Assembly: GCA_021816545.1 (NCBI GenBank)
Contig: JAKAXP010000027.1
Coordinates: 1 to 14,697 of the forward strand
Origin: Bacteroidota bacterium
GTDB lineage: Bacteria > Bacteroidota > Bacteroidia > Bacteroidales > VadinHA17
Reading direction: 5' to 3'
Length of the DNA: 14,697 bases
A model generated the notes under the pieces. That model worked only from the letters and a program-made list of their open reading frames with translations. It had not been told where the DNA came from and made no database searches. A program made the translations under genes and the position numbers. Shown in pieces: positions 1 through 7,812 of this stretch (position 1 is its first letter; each line of letters starts with the position of its first letter).

Positions 1-903
1 ATAGGCATACTGTGTAACCGGAATCATCTTGCCGGCAACGTATTCATTGTCCTGGTCAAACATTGCAGTCTCCTGCACATAGCCGTTTTCGTCATATGTG
101 CTCACCCTGCGTGACCAACCCCAGTATAGGTTTGACATCTGACCTGTAACATTGTAGACGGAGAACTTCAGCAGGTCACCATTCTCATTGGAATCGAACT
201 GAAAATATGAAACACCTATGTCGCCGCAGTTTTCGGCCGTGCAGTTGTACAGCTGGTCATTCATATAGTTTGCCATCTCGGTGACAAAGCCCTTGTCGTT
301 GTAGGTGAACCTGAGCTCATAGAAGGGGCAGAAGGGATTCATTACTGTCTCTTCGCCTGCCAGATTATAACGCTTCTCCTGCAATTTGCCGTCAGGGAGT
401 ATCTGCCAGACATAGTTGTGGATCTTGTTCCTGTTTTCAACCGGGTTGCCATCCTTGTCAAGGAATTTCAGGGCTTTCCTGGTTCCCTTATCATCGAGAG
501 TGTATTCGAAGGTGAACACCCCGCCCGATTCCATTTGCTGGCCGTTTTCATCAAAGAAGCGCTTGATCTGCTTATTGTCAGCGGTATATTCATACGTGAT
601 TTTCGCGGCGCCGCCGAGTGATCCGTAGCTGAGAGGCTCATCGCCCCTGACAAACTCGACTGATGCAAGACGGCCTGCATCGTCATATGTGAACTTGTAA
701 TTGTTAATCTCCTTCGCCTGTTCAGGGGTAAGCTCATGTGATCCTCTTTCCATGTCCCAGGGAGTTTCGCTGAACAGGAGAGTCCTGAAATGAGAGGTAC
801 CGGTATTGGCTTCCTTTTTGGAAGGTGCCTGGTTGCAGGCTGTAATCACTGCAACTGCCAGTGCCACAAAGCCAATCATAAATGCTGTGCTTCTTGTTTT
901 CAT
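1..903 (-). CDS. Repeat-containing lipoprotein, 3' end cut by the window edge
   Basis: The reverse frame is open for 301 codons from an ATG at 903 to the left edge, with no stop, so the C-terminus is missing. The N-terminus is a lipoprotein signal: MKTR, then a hydrophobic run, then VITAC with the lipid-attachable Cys at residue 23. The mature part is made of short Tyr/Asp/Gly-rich units such as YKFTYDDAGRLASVEF, FTYNDKGFVTEMANY and RVSTYDENGYVQETAMF, spaced unevenly. They resemble the YD/RHS-like or MORN_2-like beta-hairpin units found in many Bacteroidota surface proteins. No catalytic motif is visible. The upstream same-strand gene ends 132 bases away, so co-transcription with the BNR gene is possible but not shown. 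The reading frame is strongly supported by its composition and signal peptide; the function is unknown. Confidence 0.85.
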   Translation of the reverse strand, partial: MKTRSTAFMIGFVALAVAVITACNQAPSKKEANTGTSHFRTLLFSETPWDMERGSHELTPEQAKEINNYKFTYDDAGRLASVEFVRGDEPLSYGSLGGAAKITYEYTADNKQIKRFFDENGQQMESGGVFTFEYTLDDKGTRKALKFLDKDGNPVENRNKIHNYVWQILPDGKLQEKRYNLAGEETVMNPFCPFYELRFTYNDKGFVTEMANYMNDQLYNCTAENCGDIGVSYFQFDSNENGDLLKFSVYNVTGQMSNLYWGWSRRVSTYDENGYVQETAMFDQDNEYVAGKMIPVTQYAY

Positions 904-985
904 TCTTTCTTTTTTGTTTGGTATCACTAAAACAATGTCTTGTTTAAAAAGGATTCCGCAATTTATAATTAAAATCCTTTCATCT

Positions 986-1006
986 GCACACTGAAAGTGG
1001 CAGTGC
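986..1006 (-). terminator. Small hairpin after the BNR gene, possible weak terminator
   Basis: CACTG and CAGTG arms (989-993 and 1001-1005) flank a 7-base loop, with an outer GC pair possible around a bulge. It lies 30 bases past the BNR-protein stop, in the 132-base spacer before the lipoprotein gene. No clean U-tract follows on the minus strand, so it may be a pause site, an incidental hairpin or a weak terminator. The rest of the spacer is AT-rich and should contain the lipoprotein gene's leader, but I see no convincing promoter in it. Confidence 0.22.
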
Positions 1007-1035
1007 ATTTAACGAAAATGACTTTTAAATACGGT

Positions 1036-4029
1036 TTAAAGTTTATTCCTGGCTATCAGATCGTCAATTTGTTTTCCGAAATCCTTTACCTGTCCGGCAT
1101 AATTTTCAAGTGCCCTGATCTGCAGGTCTGCAGGTCTGCCGGGGTATCCCAGCACGGCTCCGTATATTTCACCGATATTTTCCCTCAGTCTCACCTGCCC
1201 GGTTATGCCTCCCTCGCCGGCCTGTGTTGCCGAGATCAGTTCACGCATCTGTTTGCAGGCAGCAATCTGGGCCCTGACCTTTTTAAGGGCAGATCCCTTC
1301 GAGGTTGCCTCCCTTGTCTTCAGAACAGTGAAAGCATCCAGAATTTTCTGGTCAACGGCGGCAAGCTCTTCGAGAAGGTTATATGCCTTCATCAGGGTCT
1401 CCCGCTGGAGCTTCCTGTCAGCTTCGGAATGTTTCCAGTCCGGACTGTCATTTATTACCAGCCCTGTTGTGAATGTCTCATTGCCCTTTACAAGCTTTAC
1501 TGTATACTTCCCGGCCGGATAGTCCGGACCGGTGATTGCTTCACCAAGTATATTAGGTGATTTTGGGACTTTCGGAGGATCCATTACCGTCGGGATGCGG
1601 ACGATGTTTACACCCTTACGGGTCCCGGCGGGGATTTTCTTTAAAAAGTTTCCGTCTGCATCATACAGCTCAAGGTACATATCACCGAACACATGTCTTT
1701 TCTTCAGGTAGTAGCATAAGGTTGCGTTTGTTGAAGGATTTGGACCTGTGAATTCCGAGTCACCTGCGAAATCCTGCGTCCCGGCCCCTGACGGGAAATA
1801 GTAAGGACGGACCGGGAGGAATGCAAATTCCTGTTCCATAATTGCCGGAGTGAGATGCCTGAGAGGTGTGAGGTCATCGATTATGATTATTCCTCTTCCG
1901 TGGGTTGCAATCACCAGGTCATTCTCCCGTTCCTGGAACGCCAGGTCATAAACCCCGGTCTGGGGCACCTTGTTTTTGAACCTTACCCACGTGGCCCCGT
2001 GGTCATTGCTGATGTAAAGACCCATTTCCGTACCCAGGAAGATAAGGTCAGGGTTGACAATGTCCTGCCTTATTACATGGCAGAATCCGCTTACTGCTTC
2101 CGTTGCCAGGGATTTCCAGGTTTTGCCGAGATCAGGAGTAAAATAGACATAAGGTTTCATGTCGCCGTTACGGTGGGCATCAACTGTCACCCAGGCTGCC
2201 TCGCGGCTGAAGTTGTCAGCGTCAATATATGAAATGAATGCAAGAGGCGGCAGGCCTGGAATTGCATCATTCAGCCTTACCCAGTTTTTCCCGCCATCAG
2301 TTGTGAGCTGCACATTGCCGTCATCGGTACCCACCCAGATTACATTCTCATCGAGGGGTGATTCTGAGATTGTGAAGATGGTTGTATTGTTTTCGGCGGT
2401 GCTGTTGTCAATCGTCAGTCCCCCTGATTTCTCCTGCTGCTGGCGCGAAGGGTCATTTGTGGTCAGATCCGGTGATATCCTGTCAAATGAGTCACCCCTG
2501 TCCTTTGAGCGGAAGAGGTACTGAGCCCCCACATAGAGCCAGCCCGACTTCTTTCCGAAGACCGTGGGTGTGTTCCAGTTGAACCTCAGTGTTTCTGTAC
2601 CTTCTGCGGGGAATGGCTTGATATATTTGCTTTCGCCGGTTTTGATGTTATTTCGGCTGATACGGCCGCCCTGGTACTGTGAATATACCAGGTCCGGGTC
2701 GGTTTTGTCAGCCCATGTGTAGAATCCGTCGCCATAACCGACGTTTTTCCAGGAACTGTTTGTAATCCCGCCCGGTTTTCTTGAAGGACCCATCCATGAT
2801 CCGTTGTCCTGGAGACCGCCATATACATTGTACGGTGATTCATTGTCTACGCTGACGTGGTAGAATTGTGACAGCGGAAGGTTCTGGATGAATCTCCAGG
2901 TGTTGCCTTTATCTTCGGAGATATACACACCCCCGTCAGTCCCGAGGTACATGAGCCTGTTATTTAGCGGGCTGACCCAGAATGCGTGGGTGTCACTGTG
3001 GTAATTGCCTCCGGTCACCGCAGGACTCTGGAACACTTTGCCGCCGTCATTGCTTACCCACAGGTTGGTGCCGGGTTTGTAGATACGGTCCTTCTCAACC
3101 GGGTCAGGGACTATCAGGCTGTAGTAGAAGGGCCTGTCGCCCATCATGTACTGGTCGCTCATCTTTTGCCAAGAGTCTCCATGATTATTTGAACTGTACA
3201 ATGCTGATTTTTCTGATTCCACAACAGCGTAAAGGGTATGCGGTGCCACCGGAGAAGCGGCCAGGGCAATACGCCCCAGAGTTCCGGAAGGCAAGCCATT
3301 GTGAATCTTTACCCACGTTGTTCCTCCGTCTGCGGATCTGTATATCCCGCTTCCCGGCCCTCCGGACCTGAATGTATGGGCCTCACGCCGGAAATCCCAG
3401 AAAGAGGCATAGATGAGCGACGGGTCAGAGGGGTCCATGGCCATATCAGCAGCCCCTGCAGAAGGACTGACATACAGCACTTTAGTCCATGACTTACCCC
3501 CGTCAGCAGTTTTGTACACACCCCGTTCGCTGCTGTCGCCCCATAAAGCACCAAGAACGGCAGCGTACACTATGTCCGGATTGACAGGATTAATAATTAT
3601 CCTGCCTATCCGTTCGCTCTGCGGAAGGCCCATGAGCTCCCATTTTTCTCCACCGTTGACGGTTTTGTAGATTCCCGTACCGACAGAAACACTGTTGCGT
3701 GTCCACACTTCACCCAGCCCGACCCATACGGTGTCAGGCCGCAACTGGTCAATTGCAATTGTCCCGATTGATTGATTGTAATCTTCAAATACCGGCTTGA
3801 AGGTTGTACCCCTGTTGATCGACTTCCATACACCTCCGTTTGCGCCTCCCACCCAGATAACGTCAGGGTTTTTCTGTTCGGCATCAATGCATGATATCCG
3901 TCCGCTCATCCTGGCGGGTCCGATCTGCCGGCCCTGAATATCACCAAGTATTGCTTCGTTCAGCTGGCCATACATGGATGACGCAAAAGCAATGCACGCG
4001 ATGCATGCCAAAAAATTCTTAGACTTCAT
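1036..4029 (-). CDS. Secreted VPS10/sortilin-like BNR (Asp-box) beta-propeller protein
   Basis: The 997-residue product starts at MKSKNFLAC, which gives a proper signal peptide with cleavage near SSMYGQ (about residue 22). The same frame extends upstream to 4101, but that start would lie inside the preceding gene and bury the signal. Eleven Asp-box-like motifs (S/T-x-D/N-x-G-x-x-W/F) occur at about residues 70, 122, 173, 231, 279, 325, 370, 507, 575, 630 and 673. ATHGRG at about 709-714 closes the propeller, as in bacterial VPS10-like proteins often annotated as 'glycosyl hydrolase' or WD40/YVTN/BNR. Residues about 755-860 look like an Ig/FlgD-type beta domain (PAGKYTVKL), and the C-terminus (870-997) is helical. 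Asp boxes are structural, so enzyme activity cannot be assumed; sialidase arginines were not identified. The gene starts 37 bases after the LolA-like gene, which suggests an operon. No type IX sorting domain is evident at the C-terminus. Confidence 0.9.
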   Translation of the reverse strand: MKSKNFLACIACIAFASSMYGQLNEAILGDIQGRQIGPARMSGRISCIDAEQKNPDVIWVGGANGGVWKSINRGTTFKPVFEDYNQSIGTIAIDQLRPDTVWVGLGEVWTRNSVSVGTGIYKTVNGGEKWELMGLPQSERIGRIIINPVNPDIVYAAVLGALWGDSSERGVYKTADGGKSWTKVLYVSPSAGAADMAMDPSDPSLIYASFWDFRREAHTFRSGGPGSGIYRSADGGTTWVKIHNGLPSGTLGRIALAASPVAPHTLYAVVESEKSALYSSNNHGDSWQKMSDQYMMGDRPFYYSLIVPDPVEKDRIYKPGTNLWVSNDGGKVFQSPAVTGGNYHSDTHAFWVSPLNNRLMYLGTDGGVYISEDKGNTWRFIQNLPLSQFYHVSVDNESPYNVYGGLQDNGSWMGPSRKPGGITNSSWKNVGYGDGFYTWADKTDPDLVYSQYQGGRISRNNIKTGESKYIKPFPAEGTETLRFNWNTPTVFGKKSGWLYVGAQYLFRSKDRGDSFDRISPDLTTNDPSRQQQEKSGGLTIDNSTAENNTTIFTISESPLDENVIWVGTDDGNVQLTTDGGKNWVRLNDAIPGLPPLAFISYIDADNFSREAAWVTVDAHRNGDMKPYVYFTPDLGKTWKSLATEAVSGFCHVIRQDIVNPDLIFLGTEMGLYISNDHGATWVRFKNKVPQTGVYDLAFQERENDLVIATHGRGIIIIDDLTPLRHLTPAIMEQEFAFLPVRPYYFPSGAGTQDFAGDSEFTGPNPSTNATLCYYLKKRHVFGDMYLELYDADGNFLKKIPAGTRKGVNIVRIPTVMDPPKVPKSPNILGEAITGPDYPAGKYTVKLVKGNETFTTGLVINDSPDWKHSEADRKLQRETLMKAYNLLEELAAVDQKILDAFTVLKTREATSKGSALKKVRAQIAACKQMRELISATQAGEGGITGQVRLRENIGEIYGAVLGYPGRPADLQIRALENYAGQVKDFGKQIDDLIARNKL

Positions 4030-4066
4030 GATGTCTTGTTTCTTGGGGCTTAAACTTTGCCGGGCC

Positions 4067-4795
4067 TTATATTGACGGCTTGTCAAACATTGTGTCCTCA
4101 AGTTCCGGATTCAGCTCTATTTTTTCAAAGATCAATGTCACTACAAGCTGACCGTTCATTTTCGTTTCTGCCTTGCCGGGCATGGCAATCCCTTCAACCA
4201 TTGTATAATTGCTGTAATAGTTGTCACTTTCGCTTTCATTGCCCATTACTTTCATTTTGGCATTCTGACGCAGCATTATGTAGGAATCTGCATCGATATA
4301 AAAGGTAAATACATCGCCGGGCTCTGTCACAAGTTTAACCTTGTAGCATGAGGTGCCCTCCATATCTTCCTTGCCCTCCAGGGTTACCTGGTAGCCCTTA
4401 TCCTTCCAGTTCCAGAGCATACCGTCATTGTCTGCCTGGTATTTAATGCTTCGGAGCTGGTCTTCTGTCATCGGCTGCGGAGTGGTAACCCCTGCAAAAG
4501 GATTTATCACCCATCCCTCAGTGCCATTAAATGTCTGGATCAGTGTCAGACCCTGAAGTGTAGCCTCAATCCGTACTTTCCCGGGGCGCTTTGCATACTG
4601 AATAAAAGGTATTTCCATGCCACTCTGTATTACTTTTCCCGTTACCTTCTGGGAATTTACCTTAAGCAGATTATCCTGACCAGTTGCCGAAAAGTGTTCA
4701 GCGAGCACCTCATCAAGTGACTGGGCCAAAAGTGATCCTCCGGCAACCAGGAGGAGGGATGCGATTAACAAAAGGGACTTTTTCATTTTTTTCAT
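4067..4795 (-). CDS. LolA-like periplasmic protein (outer-membrane lipoprotein sorting family fold)
   Basis: The 242-residue product has a classic signal peptide (MKKMKKSLLL, then GGSLLAQ, with cleavage after Ala24). The mature protein starts SLDEVLAEHFSATGQ and continues with short beta strands such as KVTGKVIQSGMEIPF, KVRIEATLQGL and NGTEGWVINPF. This pattern is typical of LolA/DUF4292-like proteins, a half-barrel that binds acyl chains. Canonical LolA is about 200 residues and works with LolB or LolCDE; none of these partners is nearby, so this is probably a paralog rather than the housekeeping chaperone. An alternative start is Met4 (4786). No Shine-Dalgarno sequence precedes either start. 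It is the promoter-proximal gene of a pair with the BNR protein, so a joint envelope role is plausible but unproven. Confidence 0.8.
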   Translation of the reverse strand: MKKMKKSLLLIASLLLVAGGSLLAQSLDEVLAEHFSATGQDNLLKVNSQKVTGKVIQSGMEIPFIQYAKRPGKVRIEATLQGLTLIQTFNGTEGWVINPFAGVTTPQPMTEDQLRSIKYQADNDGMLWNWKDKGYQVTLEGKEDMEGTSCYKVKLVTEPGDVFTFYIDADSYIMLRQNAKMKVMGNESESDNYYSNYTMVEGIAMPGKAETKMNGQLVVTLIFEKIELNPELEDTMFDKPSI

Positions 4796-4943
4796 GGATT
4801 AGTTGATTTGCAAAAGCAAGTTATGCCATTTTAAGGGAATGACGTATCTTTTGCCTGATTTTGAATTGACGGGGCAGGCTGACAGAAGATTTTATCCCTG
4901 ACCTGGCACCCATAAATTCTTGATGCTTTAAAAATATTAAATA
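4796..4943. promoter_or_regulatory. Divergent intergenic region between LolA-like and CPBP genes
   Basis: These 148 bases must hold both outward promoters. AT-rich stretches occur near each start, including TTTAAAAATATTAAATA just before the CPBP gene. On the minus strand TAACTTGC, about 20 bases before the LolA-like start, resembles the Bacteroidota -7 element TAnnTTTG, but no matching -33 element is seen. Exact promoters cannot be assigned. Confidence 0.4.
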
Positions 4944-5711
4944 ATGCCATACCTCCCGGAATCAGGCTCATCCATCGTGATGAATTCACTGTCTGCAATT
5001 GTGCCGGTGATGCTGACAGTTGTTTTCTATTCCATTTACTGGCTCGTGCAAAGCTCCGGGAAAGCCAAGGAAATTATTTACAGCAGATATGAACCGAACA
5101 CAGCAAATGTAGTTCATGTGGTTTTTAAGAGGTGTGCCGGTTTTCTTCTCCTGGGGATTGTGCCGGTTGCCCTGACCTTCCTGTTCACTGAGGGCTATAC
5201 CCTCGCAGATGCTGGTCTCGGATACAGGCCGGAGATGTGGGGCTTCACGCTGATGGGTGTCATCCTCACGTCAGTGCTTATCATTCCCGTTGTTTCATTC
5301 GGTGCAAGGAAACCGTCGGTATATGAAATCTATCCTGAAATCAGGGTTACTGGCTGGACAGGCAGGTTTATGTTTGCGGAGTTATTTACATGGGCACTTT
5401 ATCTCCTGGGGTATGAGACATTGTTCAGAGGTGTCCTTCTTTTCGGGCTTGCTCAATCAATTGGTCCTGTGGCGGCCACAATAATCAGCGTCATTCTTTA
5501 CTCGGCAGCGCATCTGCCCAAGAACAGGGCAGAGACTCTGGCGGCAATTCCGTTCGGAGTGGTTCTCTGCCTGCTTACATTGTATTCAGGATCTATCTGG
5601 ATTGCATTTATCGTACACTTGATAAATGCTGCTACAACAACAATAACAGCAATAAAATATAATCCTGCCATGAATTTTGGCATTTCCGGGGAAAGAGACT
5701 CCGCTGACTGA
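4944..5711 (+). CDS. CPBP-family intramembrane protease homolog with an altered first motif
   Basis: This is a 255-residue polytopic membrane protein with hydrophobic segments at about 14-35, 64-81, 99-119, 143-157, 163-188 and 201-232. The signature is GYETLFRGVLLFG (156-168), matching the CPBP/Abi motif EExxxR followed by G. Here the first Glu is Tyr157, with Glu158 and Arg162 kept. The second motif is YSAAH (Y186, H190) instead of FxxxH, and the last is H225-L-I-N228 rather than HxxxN. Family members are intramembrane glutamic endopeptidases related to Rce1, involved in prenyl-protein processing, bacteriocin self-immunity or signalling. Because the usual catalytic Glu is replaced, this copy may be inactive or mechanistically altered. 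Met13 (4980) is an alternative start that would sit at the first membrane segment. The gene is monocistronic, and no bacteriocin-like gene is next to it. Confidence 0.85.
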   Translation: MPYLPESGSSIVMNSLSAIVPVMLTVVFYSIYWLVQSSGKAKEIIYSRYEPNTANVVHVVFKRCAGFLLLGIVPVALTFLFTEGYTLADAGLGYRPEMWGFTLMGVILTSVLIIPVVSFGARKPSVYEIYPEIRVTGWTGRFMFAELFTWALYLLGYETLFRGVLLFGLAQSIGPVAATIISVILYSAAHLPKNRAETLAAIPFGVVLCLLTLYSGSIWIAFIVHLINAATTTITAIKYNPAMNFGISGERDSAD

Positions 5712-5751
5712 TGGATGGTTTTAATCCGTCACCTGCTTTCGCGAAGCGGAG
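5699..5751. terminator. Inverted repeat across a convergent gene junction, possible bidirectional terminator
   Basis: CTCCGCT (5699-5705) and AGCGGAG (5745-5751) are perfect 7-base arms flanking the 17-base gap between two convergent stop codons. Inside the right part lies the 8-base palindrome TTCGCGAA (5738-5745), and GGAT/ATCC arms enclose a TTTT run near 5713-5727. The arms lie partly in both coding ends. The loop is long, so this is a weak structural prediction. Confidence 0.3.
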
Positions 5752-7642
5752 GTTCCTGGAATGATCCGTTAAGATCAACCGGGAACTTGTTGAAGGGATC
5801 AAGTATCATGTCTATGAGCAGGGCAGCTTCTCCTCTCAGGACAGGGCGTTCCGGATCCTGAACGTTACCGCTGGAAATCATGGAGAGAGCCCCGGATATG
5901 GTGGCTTCATTTATTTCGATACCATATCCGGAAGCTGCTGTGCGGATCAGTTCCACAGTTTCACCAACAGTCAGAATGCTGTCAGCAGGAAAGTATTTTA
6001 TTCTCGGGAATAGCTCCTTCAGCCCCGACAGGTCTGATGCGGATGCAGGTTCAAATGCCCTGAACCATGTCTGGTTTGACCAGCCCTGGCTTTTGCCCGT
6101 GCTTTTCATAATTCCGGTTGCACCGATCCGCTGAAGGGATTTAAACCATGGATGGCTCACAGGAACATCGAGGTAGGGCAGGAGGTACCCTCCTGCTTCA
6201 AGGAGTGAATTCTGGACCTCCCTTACGGGAACCTTGGATACTTTGACTCCGTTCCTTACTGCCAGGGCTCCCAGGGCACCTGCTGCCTGGCCGACCTGGA
6301 GCACTACGGGTTGCAGCCTCGTAGCTCCGTTCACCAGGTTTGTAACTGATATTGACTTTTCGGCAACAATCAAGCCCTCAGTATCTTCGGGAACAAGGGT
6401 GCCAAGCGGCAGGCCGAACGACGGAACCGGTCTGAAACGCAGGTCTGGCAGTGACTCAGGTCCTGAATAAGCCGAGTGATGATGGTCAACCGGGTAGTCA
6501 CCCACTGCAACCGCTGTCCGGTAGAGGTTATCTGACTGGCCGTAGGGATCTGTTATATGGTTCAGGGTAAGCCTGACCTTGCCTCTGATCCTTCTTGATT
6601 CCCGGTAATAGGGAATGAAGGGAAGCCTGTCAGGAGTCGGATATTCGTCATCGGCAAGTGCGAGGTTATCATAACCGAGCTCATGATTTATGAAATAAAC
6701 AAATCCGAGGGTTTTCAGCTTCGCCTGTTTTAACGCCTCCTCCCTTGCTTCACTGTCCATCTCAATCAGGTTGACATAATAATCATTCCCGTAAATGGGC
6801 CAGTTGATCATGTATTTGTCGCCGGGTAGCCTGCCATATGTCAGCATCTTATCGCATGACCATACCGGGTCTTCCCGGCCCGTGCCGGCACAGATCTGGT
6901 TGATGCAGGCACAGGCATAGAGCAAACTGTCATATCCATCAGGCCTTTCAACAGGTACTTCAATTCCGAAGTCCTTGAGTATGGCAACATATGTAAGATC
7001 CTGCACAATTGCATTTGCTTTCCCAGGTGCAATATCCTCCCCGGTCTCTAACCGCGAATCCATCCCGATATCATAACCTGCACCGCACATGGCGGCTATA
7101 TCACCCAGTTCGGTTGCGTCAATCAGTATTTTTGCCGAATACCTTATCAGCCTGTCTCCTTTTCTGACAGTAACCTTCCATTTATCATACCGGCGATGAA
7201 CCGCTTTCACAACGGCATAGTGAACCACCTCGAGGTCAGGTTCGGCGGCAGCCATTGACGAGAATATACTGTTTCCGACCGACGGTTCGAACAGGATGTT
7301 GCTTACCCAGCCGGTCCTGAGAAGTGAATCGGCCCCGTAATGGGAAACCAGGGCTTTCCTGAATTCTCCCCAGATGCCTCCAGGGAGGTTATAGTTGCCG
7401 TCAGTAGCGCTTACACCGGCACTCGTCAGCATTCCTCCAAGCCATTCATTTTCTTCGACAATCACCGTTTTGGCACCCATTCTGGCCGCCTGTATGCCTG
7501 CTGCAACTCCGCTGGTGCCGCCGCCGGCAACAAGGATATCTGCTGACTGCCTCCCTGAACAGGATGACATGAACGTACTGCAGATCAATAATATTGATGC
7601 ACCGGCAAGCATAAACCTGTTCCCGGGGATTTCCTGTTTCAT
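5729..7642 (-). CDS. FAD-dependent oxidoreductase lipoprotein with SLH-like C-terminal region
   Basis: This 637-residue product belongs to the FAD_oxidored (PF12831-type) group. The N-terminus is a lipoprotein signal ending FMSSC, with Cys28 the likely lipidated residue. The Rossmann dinucleotide motif is ILVAGGGTSGVAAG (36-49), followed by the acidic strand end VIVEENEWLGGMLTSAG, which matches the family's E..xxGG layout. The FAD-binding closing segment is near TRLQPVVLQVGQAAGALG. After about residue 490 the sequence changes character: WFKSLQRIGATGIM, then FPADSILTVGETVELI, then RPVLRGEAALLIDMIL. These resemble S-layer-homology-type units (F-x-x-I, G-I, F.P...TR.E). Substrates of this family are mostly unknown; sugar or polyol oxidation is a common guess. 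It is divergent from a Tat-exported sugar isomerase-like gene, which would fit periplasmic carbohydrate chemistry. Confidence 0.88.
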   Translation of the reverse strand: MKQEIPGNRFMLAGASILLICSTFMSSCSGRQSADILVAGGGTSGVAAGIQAARMGAKTVIVEENEWLGGMLTSAGVSATDGNYNLPGGIWGEFRKALVSHYGADSLLRTGWVSNILFEPSVGNSIFSSMAAAEPDLEVVHYAVVKAVHRRYDKWKVTVRKGDRLIRYSAKILIDATELGDIAAMCGAGYDIGMDSRLETGEDIAPGKANAIVQDLTYVAILKDFGIEVPVERPDGYDSLLYACACINQICAGTGREDPVWSCDKMLTYGRLPGDKYMINWPIYGNDYYVNLIEMDSEAREEALKQAKLKTLGFVYFINHELGYDNLALADDEYPTPDRLPFIPYYRESRRIRGKVRLTLNHITDPYGQSDNLYRTAVAVGDYPVDHHHSAYSGPESLPDLRFRPVPSFGLPLGTLVPEDTEGLIVAEKSISVTNLVNGATRLQPVVLQVGQAAGALGALAVRNGVKVSKVPVREVQNSLLEAGGYLLPYLDVPVSHPWFKSLQRIGATGIMKSTGKSQGWSNQTWFRAFEPASASDLSGLKELFPRIKYFPADSILTVGETVELIRTAASGYGIEINEATISGALSMISSGNVQDPERPVLRGEAALLIDMILDPFNKFPVDLNGSFQEPPLRESR

Positions 7643-7812
7643 TCGGACAAAGGTTGAACAATTGAATTAAATAATAAATTTATGGGAAATAATTGCTTGT
7701 CAGAACCTGGACCAGGATGAAAATACGCAATACTGTCAATCAGGGTAACCCGGAGGCTGGCCGGCAACATTATATCAGATGACCCGGACTTACAAATCAA
7801 AAATCCATTCAT
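7643..7812. promoter_or_regulatory. Divergent spacer with a small palindrome
   Basis: These 170 bases separate the FAD oxidoreductase and the TIM-barrel gene and should hold both promoters. CCTGG-A-CCAGG (7706-7716) is a perfect 5+1+5 inverted repeat near the left-centre of the spacer and could be an operator. The heptamer ACCCGGA occurs twice (7748-7754 and 7782-7788). An AT-rich block at 7660-7690 lies next to the FAD gene start. No clear -33/-7 pair is visible on either strand. Confidence 0.35.

Noticed and set aside
997..1560. 187-codon plus-strand open frame opposite the BNR gene
   Set aside because: It is an antisense shadow of a well-supported gene, with no family motifs.
4030..4101. 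N-terminal extension of the BNR protein to an ATG at 4101
   Set aside because: It overlaps the LolA-like gene's end and buries the signal peptide that begins at the 4029 ATG.
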